Shown: in pieces, positions 35,611 through 44,548 of the stretch | Numbering within the stretch: position 1 is the first letter of the stretch | Layout of the letters: every line of letters starts with the position of its first letter | DNA from: SZUA-100 sp965248135 | GTDB lineage: Bacteria > Pseudomonadota > Alphaproteobacteria > Rhizobiales > Rhizobiaceae | DNA: 64,000 nt | Assembly: GCA_965248135.1 (NCBI GenBank) | Contig: CBDFIN010000012.1 | Span: 2,046,001 to 2,110,000, forward strand | Direction of reading: 5' to 3' | Program-made: the position numbers and the translations under genes | The notes under the pieces: generated by a model | The model's input: only the letters and a program-made list of their open reading frames with translations | The model's database searches: none | What the model was told of the DNA's origin: nothing

Positions 35611-36603
35611 TCACAATACCTTTCCTTTAAAAATACCGGTTGGCCGGTAGATCAGCACGATGACTAGAATGAAGAACGGAACGGCCAGTTTATATTCGGT
35701 CGGCACGAAAGCGATTTTGGTCGGCAGTTCAAACCACAGGCTCTCCTTAAACGGGCGCAACAGCACCGCCCAGTTGAATACGGCGAGCGTTTCGGAAAAA
35801 CCGATGAGAAATCCGCCGGCCACAGCGCCATAGGGCTGGCCAATACCGCCGACAATCACCGATGCAAAGATCGGCAGCAACAGGTTGAAGGAAAGATCGG
35901 GTTTCAATACCACATCGAGCGACAGCATGGTGCCGGCAGCAGCACAAAGTGTGCCGCCAATAATCCACGTCGCCCACACCACATGCTCGGTGTTGATGCC
36001 TGAAATCCGCGCCAGATCGGGGTTGTCAGAAACTGCGCGCATGGCTTTGCCAAGGCGGGAACGGTTCAAGAACATGGTTAGCGCTACAACAGCGACGATG
36101 GTGAAGATAATCAGCAGCAATTGTGGTTCGGTGAGGATAAGATCGCGCCGGGCGCCGGCAATGGGGATGCGAAATATATCCTTGTTCTCACCGATATACA
36201 TTGAACGCGCGTGGGTGCCGCCAAACAGGCGGACAATGCCCTGCAGCATAAGGGTCACGCCCAGCGAGGCCATGACGATGATAACCGGATTGGCCCCCTT
36301 GTCGCGGAATGGTTTGTAAAACACCCGGTCCAGCAATATTGCCAGCGCGGCAGTAATGATCATCGCTGGAAACATTGCCACAAACGCTATCGGTACCGGC
36401 GCTGAAATACCGAGCGAGACAAAAAAGGCCATCAGTATCCAGGAAATAAACGCACCGACGGTCATCAAATCGGCGTGGGCGAAATGGGCAAATCGCAATA
36501 TGCCGAATATCAGCGTTACGCCAATCGCGCCCAGAGCGTATATCGAACCGATGATCGCTCCTGAAATTATCGCCTTGTTGAGAAAGAAAACAAGTTCGTT
36601 CAA
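35611..36603 (-). CDS. livH: Branched-chain amino acid ABC transporter permease (LivH type)
   Basis: A 330-residue inner-membrane permease. LGAIGVTLIFGILRFAHFAHADLMTVGAF near the N-terminus and LGKAMRAVSDNPDLARISGIN in the coupling loop are typical of LivH. It pairs with LivM to form the transmembrane pore, and follows livF by about 90 bases on the minus strand. No binding-protein gene accompanies it in this window. Confidence 0.93.
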   Translation of the reverse strand: MNELVFFLNKAIISGAIIGSIYALGAIGVTLIFGILRFAHFAHADLMTVGAFISWILMAFFVSLGISAPVPIAFVAMFPAMIITAALAILLDRVFYKPFRDKGANPVIIVMASLGVTLMLQGIVRLFGGTHARSMYIGENKDIFRIPIAGARRDLILTEPQLLLIIFTIVAVVALTMFLNRSRLGKAMRAVSDNPDLARISGINTEHVVWATWIIGGTLCAAAGTMLSLDVVLKPDLSFNLLLPIFASVIVGGIGQPYGAVAGGFLIGFSETLAVFNWAVLLRPFKESLWFELPTKIAFVPTEYKLAVPFFILVIVLIYRPTGIFKGKVL

Positions 36604-36693
36604 TTCACCACACCTATTCTCTCGTTAATTGACGTCAAACCCCGCGCTGCAGAATTCGGTAAAGTCAGATGAAAATTCGCGCAATTCACCCCA

Positions 36694-37410
36694 TCAACCT
36701 CCCAGAAAACTTTTTGCAACTTCAGGATCGGCAAGCAGTTCCGAGCCCTTGCCGGTAAAGCGATTACGCCCGCCGGCGAGCACAAAGCCCTTGTGGGCAA
36801 AGGCAAGCGCCTGTTTGGCGTTTTGCTCAACCATCGCAACAGTGACACCGGTTTTGTTGACAGCAATGATGCGATCAAACACCTCGCTCATGAACAACGG
36901 CGACAGGCCGGCGGTTGGTTCATCAAGCAACAGAAAACTTGGTTCGATCATCAGCGCCCGACCGATCGCCACCATTTGTCGCTGGCCGCCGGAGAGTTCG
37001 CCTGCTGGCTGTTGGATCTTTTCCCTCAATGCCGGAAAAATCTCGTACACATGTTCGATCAGGTGGGAAAAATCATCGCGGCGCACATAGGCGCCCATCT
37101 CCAGATTTTCCAACACCGACAGGCTTTGAAAAACATTGGCCTCCTGCGGCACAAATGCCATGCCCAATTCTGCCAGCTTTTCCGGCGGCCGGTTGGTGAT
37201 GTCCTTACCGTCCAATACCACTGACCCTTGAGAACAATGCAGCATGCCGAACATGGCTTTCAACATGGTCGACTTACCAGCCCCATTGGGGCCGACAATA
37301 ACCCCGATTTCGCCGGCTTGCAGCGAAAACTCGACACCATTGAGGATATTCATGCCACCATAACCGGCATGAATATCGGTCAACTGGATCAGCGGTGTGG
37401 TATCACTCAT
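36694..37410 (-). CDS. livF: Branched-chain amino acid ABC transporter ATPase (LivF type)
   Basis: A 238-residue ABC ATPase: Walker A GPNGAGKST, signature LSGGQRQMVAIGRAL, Walker B LLLDEPTAGL. The short, compact form with VPQEANVFQSLSVLENL at the Q-loop is LivF rather than LivG. It starts in an ATGA overlap with the end of livG and works with it as a heterodimer. Confidence 0.93.
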   Translation of the reverse strand: MSDTTPLIQLTDIHAGYGGMNILNGVEFSLQAGEIGVIVGPNGAGKSTMLKAMFGMLHCSQGSVVLDGKDITNRPPEKLAELGMAFVPQEANVFQSLSVLENLEMGAYVRRDDFSHLIEHVYEIFPALREKIQQPAGELSGGQRQMVAIGRALMIEPSFLLLDEPTAGLSPLFMSEVFDRIIAVNKTGVTVAMVEQNAKQALAFAHKGFVLAGGRNRFTGKGSELLADPEVAKSFLGG

Positions 37411-38228
37411 TGCGGCGCCCCGGCTGAAGAAGTGGTGATCGCCTCACCCGTTGGCGAACCGCCAAAGTAAGCTTCAACCACCTGTGCATCCTCACGAATG
37501 TCCGCCATCTTGCCTTGCGTCATTACCGCGCCTGCCGCCATCACGATAACAGGATCGCAAAGCCGGCCAATGAGGTCCATGTCATGCTCTATGACGAAAA
37601 AAGTGTAGCCGAGTTCGCTGTTTAGCCGTTCGATATTGTCAACCAGGTCCTTCAATAAAGTGCGGTTGACACCGGCGGCGATTTCATCGAGCAGCACCAC
37701 TCTTGCATCCACCATCATCGTTCGGCCGAGTTCCAACAGCTTCTTTTGGCCGCCGGAAAGATTGCCGGCCAGTTCGTTTTTGACATGGCTGATCTTGAGG
37801 AAATCGATCACCTCTTGGGCCTTTTTGCCGACTTCCTGTTCCTCCCGGCTCACCCGCGCTGGCTGCAGCCATGCCAAGGTAATATTTTCGCCGCTTTGGC
37901 TGTCCGGCACCATCATCAAATTTTCCATCACTGTCATGTGGGAGAATTCGTGGGCGATCTGGAAGGTGCGCAACAGCCCGCGCTTGAATAATTCATGTGG
38001 CGAGGTGCCGGTAATGTCATTACCATCGAAATGGATTGTACCCATTGAGGGCGCGAGATTTCCGGCAATTATATTAAACAGTGTGGTTTTGCCAGCGCCG
38101 TTTGGGCCGATCAATCCGGTAATCGAACCCTCTTCGACCTGCAAACTGCAATCGCTGATGGCGTAGAATCCGCCGAATCTTTTGGTCACGTTGCGGACAT
38201 CAATGATGGCGCTCAAATTACTCTTCAC
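37407..38228 (-). CDS. livG: Branched-chain amino acid ABC transporter ATPase (LivG type)
   Basis: A 273-residue ABC ATPase: Walker A GPNGAGKTT, RTFQIAHEFSHMTVMENLMM as the Q-loop region typical of LivG, signature LSGGQKKLLELGR, and VVLLDEIAAGVN as Walker B (EIAAG in place of the usual EPxAG, a tolerated change). It is the first gene of the minus-strand operon; the 180-base gap to the divergent moxR-like gene should hold both promoters. Confidence 0.92.
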   Translation of the reverse strand: MKSNLSAIIDVRNVTKRFGGFYAISDCSLQVEEGSITGLIGPNGAGKTTLFNIIAGNLAPSMGTIHFDGNDITGTSPHELFKRGLLRTFQIAHEFSHMTVMENLMMVPDSQSGENITLAWLQPARVSREEQEVGKKAQEVIDFLKISHVKNELAGNLSGGQKKLLELGRTMMVDARVVLLDEIAAGVNRTLLKDLVDNIERLNSELGYTFFVIEHDMDLIGRLCDPVIVMAAGAVMTQGKMADIREDAQVVEAYFGGSPTGEAITTSSAGAPQ

Positions 38229-38408
38229 AACGCCTTAGCGTGCGCTCCCCTCATGACGTCCGCCCTCTTTGTGGGGCAGATCGTAGCAAGCCTTGTAACA
38301 ACAGCTTGTCGTTTGCACAAATGAATTTCCATTGCCGGGATCAAAATATGTCCTTATTTAGGTGGAAACCGACAAAAACATCCCACTTTCGAGCGGAGAG
38401 CCTATTCG

Positions 38409-39326
38409 ATGCCAACCACTTTGCCACAGTCGATTGACGACACTCTCCACCTTTTAAGCAACGCCGGTTATGTCGCCGACCGGCCGCTTGCCACAGTGCT
38501 TTATCTGTCGCTCAAAATGGGAAGACCACTGTTCTTGGAGGGTGAAGCCGGCGTCGGCAAAACCGAGATTGCCAAGGTATTGGCGGCCTCGCTGGAACGA
38601 CCGCTAATACGGTTGCAGTGCTATGAGGGATTGGACGTTTCGTCCGCGGTTTACGAGTGGAACTATGCCGCCCAAATGGTCGAAATTCGTATGCGGGAAG
38701 CCAGTGGCGATACCGACCGCGTGGCCATGGAAGAGGGCATTTTCAGCGAAAAGTTTCTTATTCGCAGGCCTTTGCTGCAGGCGCTCGAACAGACCGGTGG
38801 CAAATCGCCTGTGCTGTTAATCGATGAACTCGACCGCACCGACGAGGCATTTGAGGCATTTTTGCTCGAGGTTTTGTCTGATTTTCAGATCACCATTCCC
38901 GAAATTGGTACGATTAAGGCGAAAGAGCCGCCAATTGTTATTGTCACCACCAATCGCACCCGCGAAATACACGATGCGCTAAAGCGGCGGTGTCTGTATC
39001 ACTGGCTCGACTATCCCGATGCCGAGCGCGAGTTGCAAATTTTGCACACCAAAGTACCCCAGGCCGGCGAAAAATTATCGAAAGAGATCGTTGCCTTCGT
39101 GCAAAAGCTGCGCAAGCAAGACCTGTTCAAGAACCCGGGTGTCGCCGAGACGCTTGACTGGGCAACCGCACTGATCGAATTGGACAAGATGGCACTCGAC
39201 CCACAAACCATTTCCGATACTCTTGGCGTGTTGCTGAAATATCAGGACGATATTGCCAAGATTGAGGCCGATGAAAGCACCAGACTGCTCAAACAGGTTA
39301 AGAAGGAAATGGCAGCGGCCGAATGA
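38409..39326 (+). CDS. MoxR-family AAA ATPase (CoxD-like)
   Basis: A 305-residue AAA+ ATPase: Walker A GEAGVGKTE, Walker B VLLIDELDR, and the MoxR text PLIRLQCYEGLD and ATNRTREIHDALKRRCLYHWLDYP. In the cox clusters of carbon monoxide dehydrogenase and related enzymes, such a MoxR ATPase and the VWA protein encoded next to it act as a chaperone pair that installs the active-site metal cluster. Overlaps the VWA gene by 4 bases. First gene of a five- or six-gene operon. Confidence 0.9.
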   Translation: MPTTLPQSIDDTLHLLSNAGYVADRPLATVLYLSLKMGRPLFLEGEAGVGKTEIAKVLAASLERPLIRLQCYEGLDVSSAVYEWNYAAQMVEIRMREASGDTDRVAMEEGIFSEKFLIRRPLLQALEQTGGKSPVLLIDELDRTDEAFEAFLLEVLSDFQITIPEIGTIKAKEPPIVIVTTNRTREIHDALKRRCLYHWLDYPDAERELQILHTKVPQAGEKLSKEIVAFVQKLRKQDLFKNPGVAETLDWATALIELDKMALDPQTISDTLGVLLKYQDDIAKIEADESTRLLKQVKKEMAAAE

Positions 39327-40591
39327 GCGACGAACAGGGGCTGCTTGCCGACAATATTCTTTATTTTGCCCGCACCTTGCGGGATGCCGGCATACGCGTT
39401 GGCCCGGCTGCCGCCATTGACGCGGTCAGGGCGGTGCAGGCCGCCGGTATCGGCAATCGTGATGATTTTTACTGGACCATGCACTGTGTGCTGGTCACCC
39501 GTCACGAGGACCACCCGGTCTTTGATGAGGCCTTTAAACTGTTCTGGCGCTCGCGTGATCTGGTTGAAAAAATGATCGCCATGTTTTCTCCCGTCGCTAA
39601 TCCTGCCACCGAGAAACAGAAACCCGCGGCAGGCCAATCGCGGGTGGCCCAGGCGCTGTTTCAGGGAGAGGAGCGCGAACAGGAGCTTGAACGTCCGGAG
39701 ATCGAAATCGACGCCGAATTCAGCGTTTCGGATAAGGAGATGCTGCGCGAAAAGGACTTTGCCCAGATGACTGCCGGCGAAATCAGTGCGGCCAAACAGG
39801 CGCTCTCGTCGTTGATCTTGCCGGTTGATCGCTTCAAAACCCGGCGTTTTCAGCCGGCTCACGATGGCAAGATCATTGATCCCCGCACGATGTTGCGCAA
39901 GTCGCTTGGCACCGGAGGTGATTTGCTTTTACCGGCGTTCAAAAAACGTCGCGAGATCGCGCCACCGGTGGTCGTGCTCGCTGATATTTCTGGTTCAATG
40001 AGCCAGTATACGCGAATATTCCTGCACTTTTTGCACGCGCTGACCGAAAATCGCCGCCGGGTTCACACTTTTTTGTTCGGTACCAGGCTGACCAATGTCA
40101 CCCGCTCGCTCAGGATGAAGGATCCCGATCAGGCGCTGGCGGAGGTTTCTGACCATGTCGAAGACTGGGAAGGTGGCACCAGGATCGCCAGCACGTTGCA
40201 CGAATTCAACCGGCTTTGGTCGCGCCGGGTTTTGGGGCAGGGGGCTATCGTGCTGTTGATAACCGATGGCCTTGAGCGTGACAGCGATGATGATGATGAT
40301 GGCGACCGGCTATCAAACGAAATGGAGCGGTTGCACATGTCGTGCCGCCGCTTGATCTGGCTTAATCCATTGTTGCGTTTTGCCGGATTTGAGGCTCGCG
40401 CTGGCGGCATTCGCGCTATGCTGCCCCATGTTGACGAGTTTCGCCCCATACACTCACTTGAAGCTGTCAGCGGCCTGTGCGCGGCGCTGAGTTGCAAACC
40501 AAGCCGGCTCAATGACCCCAAGGCGTGGCTTGCGGTGGCAAATGAAGTTGCAGAACGCAGCATTTGCGATCACAATATCGTCGAGGCATGA
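39323..40591 (+). CDS. VWA-domain protein (CoxE-like)
   Basis: A 422-residue protein with a C-terminal von Willebrand factor A domain; the metal-binding DxSxS motif is VVLADISGSMSQYTRIFLHF, with TFLFGTRLTNVTRSL and ITDGLERD following. The N-terminal half is the CoxE/YeiM-like helical region. It is the expected partner of the MoxR ATPase that precedes it, and both usually assist molybdenum hydroxylase assembly. An acidic run of aspartates sits near DSDDDDDGDR. Confidence 0.9.
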   Translation: MSDEQGLLADNILYFARTLRDAGIRVGPAAAIDAVRAVQAAGIGNRDDFYWTMHCVLVTRHEDHPVFDEAFKLFWRSRDLVEKMIAMFSPVANPATEKQKPAAGQSRVAQALFQGEEREQELERPEIEIDAEFSVSDKEMLREKDFAQMTAGEISAAKQALSSLILPVDRFKTRRFQPAHDGKIIDPRTMLRKSLGTGGDLLLPAFKKRREIAPPVVVLADISGSMSQYTRIFLHFLHALTENRRRVHTFLFGTRLTNVTRSLRMKDPDQALAEVSDHVEDWEGGTRIASTLHEFNRLWSRRVLGQGAIVLLITDGLERDSDDDDDGDRLSNEMERLHMSCRRLIWLNPLLRFAGFEARAGGIRAMLPHVDEFRPIHSLEAVSGLCAALSCKPSRLNDPKAWLAVANEVAERSICDHNIVEA

Positions 40592-40607
40592 AGCAACGGA
40601 TACGACC

Positions 40608-40967
40608 ATGGAGACATCAGCCCCGAAAACACCGCTTGAAACCGCCGAACAGTGGCTTTCGGAAGGGAGAAAGCTGGCGTTGGCAACAGTTATCGAGACC
40701 TGGGGGTCGGCGCCGCGACCTACCGGCAGTCAATTGATCATCGACCATGAGGGCAATTTCGAGGGCTCTGTGTCGGGCGGATGCGTTGAAGGCGCCGTCG
40801 TCTCTGAGGCCATTGATGTCATCGAGAGCGGCAATCCGGGCGTTCTTGAGTTTGGCGTCGCCGATGAAACTGCCTGGGAGGTTGGGCTTTCCTGTGGAGG
40901 AAAAATCCGCATCTATGTCGAGCCGGTTTTAGAGGACATCGACCTTTTCGCAGGCTTGCCGCAATGA
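40608..40967 (+). CDS. XdhC/CoxI-family protein, N-terminal domain type
   Basis: A 119-residue protein matching the XdhC_CoxI N-terminal domain: LATVIETWGSAPRPTGSQLII, GSVSGGCVEGAVVSEA with its conserved Cys, and LSCGGKIRIYVEP. XdhC proteins bind the molybdenum cofactor and help its sulphuration and insertion. I start at ATG 40608 (METSAPKTPLETAEQW); the upstream frame overlaps the VWA gene and has no such text. Overlaps the next gene by 4 bases, which encodes the complementary C-terminal domain. Confidence 0.9.
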   Translation: METSAPKTPLETAEQWLSEGRKLALATVIETWGSAPRPTGSQLIIDHEGNFEGSVSGGCVEGAVVSEAIDVIESGNPGVLEFGVADETAWEVGLSCGGKIRIYVEPVLEDIDLFAGLPQ

Positions 40968-41668
40968 GGGGCAAGCTGCTTTCCGCACTGAACAAAGCAC
41001 GCAACGAACGCCGGGCAGCAATTGTTGTATCGGATCTGAAAAACGCCACCCAGGGGCTTTTTCTTGAAGGGCAGGAAATTGCTCAGCCTGAAATCGCTAA
41101 CGAGGCGGCGCTCCGGTTTCGCTCCGGCAAGTCGGGTATTGTCGAGATCGAGGGTTGTGAAATGTTCATCAATGCCCATGTGCCATCACCCCGACTGGTG
41201 ATCATCGGCGCGGTGCACATCTCCCAGGCGCTGGCTCCAATGGCCGAGATTGCCGGTTTCGACACGGTGATTATCGATCCGCGCACCGCTTTTGCCACCA
41301 GTGAGCGTTTTCCTGGTGCACAACTTTGTGCCGATTGGCCCGATGAGGTGCTAAAGCATCGACCGCTGGACAGTTTTACGGCGCTCGCCGCCCTTACCCA
41401 TGACCCCAAAATTGATGATCTGCCGCTGATTGAAGCACTTGGCAGCGATTGCTTTTATGTCGGCGCTCTTGGTAGCCGAAAGACCCACGCCAAACGTTGT
41501 GACCGGCTGCAAAATGCAGGAATGAGTGCAGACCAGATCGACCGCATTCACGCGCCAATAGGTCTTGATATTGCAGCGGCAACCCCTTCCGAAATTGCGG
41601 TGGCAGTGATAGCTGAAGTCATCGAGTGTTTCCGCCGGCGGGGTGAAGCGCCGGGAGAGGCTGCATGA
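40964..41668 (+). CDS. XdhC-family protein, Rossmann (C-terminal) domain type
   Basis: A 234-residue protein whose C-terminal part is the XdhC Rossmann domain: LVIIGAVHISQALAPMAEIAGFDTVIIDPR, FTALAALTHDPKIDDLPLIEAL, YVGALGSRKTHAKR and IHAPIGLDIAAATPSEIAVAV. The usual GAGH of the nucleotide loop is GAVH here. With the gene before it, it makes up the two halves of XdhC that are one protein in many bacteria. Overlaps the next gene by 4 bases. Confidence 0.9.
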   Translation: MRGKLLSALNKARNERRAAIVVSDLKNATQGLFLEGQEIAQPEIANEAALRFRSGKSGIVEIEGCEMFINAHVPSPRLVIIGAVHISQALAPMAEIAGFDTVIIDPRTAFATSERFPGAQLCADWPDEVLKHRPLDSFTALAALTHDPKIDDLPLIEALGSDCFYVGALGSRKTHAKRCDRLQNAGMSADQIDRIHAPIGLDIAAATPSEIAVAVIAEVIECFRRRGEAPGEAA

Positions 41669-43287
41669 AGTTCGGCCCCGTAGCGCCGAAGAAAGCCATC
41701 GGCGCCATTTTGGCCCATTCAGTTGATACTGACACGGGAAAGCTGAAAAAGGGCAGGATTCTTGACGTCGGTGATATTGCAGCGCTTGAACAAAGCGGCG
41801 TTAAGACGATTATCGCCGCGCGTCTGTCCGGTAATGATATCGCGGAGGACGCGGCGGCTGAACAAATTGCCAGATCCCTCGCCCTTTCTTCTACTGTCAC
41901 CCTCGACCAACCATTCACCGGGCGGGTCAACCTTTATGCGGCTCAATCAGGGGTGTTGATGGTCGACCGCAAGGCCGTCGATGCAATCAATCTGGCCGAC
42001 CCGGGTATTACGCTTGCCACGCTTGCCAACCACACGGCGGTCGAGGAGGGAAGAATGGTGGCGACCGTCAAGATTATTCCGTTTTCGCTGCCCAGGTCGA
42101 CCATTCAGCGGGTCGTATCGCATGCACACGAGGTTGCTGCGATTGAAGTTGCCCCATATATGCTCAAAAAGACCGGACTGGTTGCCACGACCCTGCCATC
42201 ACTCAAGCCTTCCATTCTTGATAAGACGCGCCAGATACTGAAACACCGGCTTGCTGCATCCGCCAATTCTATACTACATGAAGAACGAGTGGTCCACGAT
42301 GCCACCGCCATTGCCGAGGCGATTGGCAAACTGAAGAAGGACTGCGACCTCATCATCATTTTCGGTGCGTCGGCGACCAGCGATATTGACGACGTTATTC
42401 CGACTGGTCTGCGCCTTGCTGGTGGTGTTGTGGAGCATTTTGGTATGCCGGTAGACCCCGGCAACCTATTGATGTTGGGTCATTTGGATAAGGTAAGTGT
42501 GATCGGCGCCCCGGGATGCGCGCGTTCGGCCAGTGAGAACGGATTTGACTGGGTGCTGCAGCGAATATTGGCCGGCGTCACGGTTACAAATCGAGATATT
42601 TCCGAAATGGGGGTCGGCGGTCTGCTGAAGGAAATTCACTCAAGACCTCAACCAAGACAGGAACCGCAAAAATCGAACGGTAACATGCGGGCGGTGATTC
42701 TTGCCGGTGGCCAATCGCAAAGGATGGGCCGAGCCAACAAGCTTCTGGCCAGGTTTGACGGCATTTCACTGGTTCGAAAAGTGGCCAAGGCAACACTCAA
42801 CAGCCGGGCTGCAGGGGTCACCGTCGTCACCGGACATCAGGCGGCGAGTATAGAAGCGGCGCTTGAAGGGCTCGATGTCGAATTTGTCCACAATAGTGCA
42901 TTTGCCAGCGGCCTTGCCTCTTCGCTGATATCCGGCATAGCATCGCTGCCAGCCGATTGTGACGGTGCGCTGATATTGCTGGCCGATATGCCGCAAATCA
43001 CTACGGCGATGACAGACCGAATGATTGAGGCTCACGACGAGGCCGCCGACGGCGCTATAATTCACGCCACCAGCCAGGGGAAACGGGGCAACCCGGTGCT
43101 TTGGCCGGCGCGTTATTTTGATCAGTTGAAAGAGCTCAGTGGCGATGTTGGCGCTCGTCATCTGATTGCGCAAAATGCGGAGAAAGTGATCGAGGTCGAA
43201 TTGGGCGAGGCGGCAGCTGCCGATGTTGATACACTTCCCATGCTGCACGCGCTGGGTGGAAAACTTGCAGGAGAAGACAATGAGTGA
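41665..43287 (+). CDS. Molybdopterin-binding/MocA-type cytidylyltransferase fusion
   Basis: Two domains in one 540-residue protein. Residues 1-330 resemble molybdopterin-binding (MoaB/MoeA-like) proteins: IIIFGASATSDIDDVIPTGL and MPVDPGNLLMLG. Residues 341-540 are a nucleotidyltransferase of the MobA/MocA type: MRAVILAGGQSQRMGRANKLL, ILLADMPQIT, RGNPVLWP. MocA adds CMP to the molybdenum cofactor to form the dinucleotide used by xanthine- and CO-dehydrogenase-type enzymes. The context with XdhC and MoxR/VWA proteins supports that role. Such fusions occur in alphaproteobacteria. Confidence 0.9.
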   Translation: MKFGPVAPKKAIGAILAHSVDTDTGKLKKGRILDVGDIAALEQSGVKTIIAARLSGNDIAEDAAAEQIARSLALSSTVTLDQPFTGRVNLYAAQSGVLMVDRKAVDAINLADPGITLATLANHTAVEEGRMVATVKIIPFSLPRSTIQRVVSHAHEVAAIEVAPYMLKKTGLVATTLPSLKPSILDKTRQILKHRLAASANSILHEERVVHDATAIAEAIGKLKKDCDLIIIFGASATSDIDDVIPTGLRLAGGVVEHFGMPVDPGNLLMLGHLDKVSVIGAPGCARSASENGFDWVLQRILAGVTVTNRDISEMGVGGLLKEIHSRPQPRQEPQKSNGNMRAVILAGGQSQRMGRANKLLARFDGISLVRKVAKATLNSRAAGVTVVTGHQAASIEAALEGLDVEFVHNSAFASGLASSLISGIASLPADCDGALILLADMPQITTAMTDRMIEAHDEAADGAIIHATSQGKRGNPVLWPARYFDQLKELSGDVGARHLIAQNAEKVIEVELGEAAAADVDTLPMLHALGGKLAGEDNE

Positions 43288-44194
43288 AGAAAATCCTACC
43301 GTAGCCTTTATCGGCACCGGGTTGATGGGCGCACCGATGGCCAAATGCCTGCTTGATGACGGATTTGATGTCATGGTGTGGAACCGCACACTGGAAAAGG
43401 CCGAGGCGCTGGAGCAATTTGGTGCAAAGGTAATGGCCAGCCCGGCGGAAGCCGCAAGCCGTGCCGATGTCGTAATCACCATGTTGACTGCAGGAGAAGC
43501 GGTTACCCACATATTGCTTGAAATGGGTGTTGTGCGTCAGGCCAAACCCGGTGCAACCTTTGTCGATATGAGTTCGATCGCACCATCCACCGCACGCGAT
43601 ATCGCGGCAAAACTGGAAGATGAAGGCTTTGCATTTCTTGACGCGCCGGTTTCGGGCGGCACCGCGGGTGCAGAAGCTGCCTCGCTGGCGATCATGGTTG
43701 GCGGTGTGCGCGACACATTCAAGGCCATAGAACCGGTGTTCAAGGCGATGGGTCGGCCAACATTCGTCGGTCCGCCGGGTTCCGGTCAATTAGCAAAACT
43801 TGCCAATCAGGCGATTGTCGCCATCACCATCGGCGCTGTGTCCGAAGCATTGTTATTGGCCGAGGCGGGGGGGGCTTTTCCCGGTGCGGTGCGCAATGCC
43901 ATTCGCGGCGGGTTTGCTGAAAGCCGCATCCTCGAGCTGCATGGCAAGCGTATGTTAGAGCGGAACTGGATACCTGGCGGCGCGTCGCGCAATCAGCTAA
44001 AGGATCTCGACAATGTGCTTGCAGCAGCAAAGGAAGCGGGTGTCACGCTGCCGCTGACCCAAAATGTCCGCGACCGCTTCCACCACATGGTGGATCAACA
44101 AGGGCTGGCAGAACATGACCATTCAGCGCTATTGTTGCAGCTGGAATCGATTAATTCCCCCCACCGGGTTGGCCACCGGCCCGATCTGATTTAG
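43280..44194 (+). CDS. NAD(P)-dependent beta-hydroxyacid dehydrogenase
   Basis: A 304-residue member of the 3-hydroxyisobutyrate/tartronate-semialdehyde reductase family: VAFIGTGLMGAPMAKCLL at the NAD site, DAPVSGGTAGAEAASLAIMVGG, and GQLAKLANQAI with the catalytic Lys. The substrate cannot be fixed. ATG 43280 with GCAGGAG upstream overlaps the MocA-fusion stop by 8 bases, so it is probably co-translated with the cofactor-maturation operon. A run of eight G lies at 43867-43874. Confidence 0.88.
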   Translation: MSEENPTVAFIGTGLMGAPMAKCLLDDGFDVMVWNRTLEKAEALEQFGAKVMASPAEAASRADVVITMLTAGEAVTHILLEMGVVRQAKPGATFVDMSSIAPSTARDIAAKLEDEGFAFLDAPVSGGTAGAEAASLAIMVGGVRDTFKAIEPVFKAMGRPTFVGPPGSGQLAKLANQAIVAITIGAVSEALLLAEAGGAFPGAVRNAIRGGFAESRILELHGKRMLERNWIPGGASRNQLKDLDNVLAAAKEAGVTLPLTQNVRDRFHHMVDQQGLAEHDHSALLLQLESINSPHRVGHRPDLI

Positions 44195-44316
44195 CTAAAC
44201 GACCGGGTCAGATTCCGCCACCTGGTTCTTTCGCCCACGGCCATTGCGGTCAACGCCCTGGCCTTGCGCGGGGGCGGCACGTAATATCAACTGCAACAAA
44301 GATCAACCTATGCCAT

Positions 44317-44404
44317 CGTCATCCGCCGACTTGATCGGCGGACCTTGAGCAGAACAATTGGGACTTGTGGCTCAAGGTTGGCCGGTCAAGCCGGCCAATG
44401 ACGC
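44317..44404. repeat. Paired REP-like palindromes (BIME-like)
   Basis: The left unit begins CGTCAT and carries the perfect stem TCCGCCGA/TCGGCGGA (44322-44342, loop CTTGA). The right unit carries TTGGCCGG/CCGGCCAA (44378-44398, loop TCAAG) and ends ATGACG. The two are mirror images in layout, including the loops. Such CGTCAT-stem-CTTGA palindromes are common between genes of alphaproteobacteria. Confidence 0.75.
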
Positions 44405-44511
44405 TCGGTTTTTTGGTGAAGCGAGATCAACTGCGTCTGGCATAAGCGCCGGTCGGTTCCGCCCCCAGTTTGATTTCATCAATCTGCAAGACTGGCTTCA
44501 ATCGCTCCTAA

Positions 44512-44541
44512 TAGCGCGATCATGATAATGTAATCCCGCTA
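44512..44541. repeat. 30-base palindromic repeat, copy 1
   Basis: TAGCGCGAT and ATCCCGCTA face each other across a 12-base centre. The reverse complement of 57361-57390 matches it at 27 of 30 bases. It lies at the end of the minus-strand radC operon, so it could act as a terminator-like or mRNA-end structure. Confidence 0.65.
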
Positions 44542-44548
44542 TATAGCT

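Larger units (their letters stand above)
44195..44548. other. Intergenic region with palindromic repeats
   Basis: No gene. Two inward-facing palindromes (44317-44404) and a separate 30-base palindrome (44512-44541) fill most of it; they are listed separately. It lies between two convergent genes, where transcription ends from both sides. Confidence 0.6.

Noticed and set aside
39242..39862. 206-codon minus-strand frame across the MoxR/VWA junction
   Set aside because: Antisense of two overlapping conserved genes; no recognisable domain.
43867..43874. Eight-G run in the beta-hydroxyacid dehydrogenase as a phase-variation switch
   Set aside because: The frame is intact and the gene is metabolic; one run without a second allele is not evidence of switching.
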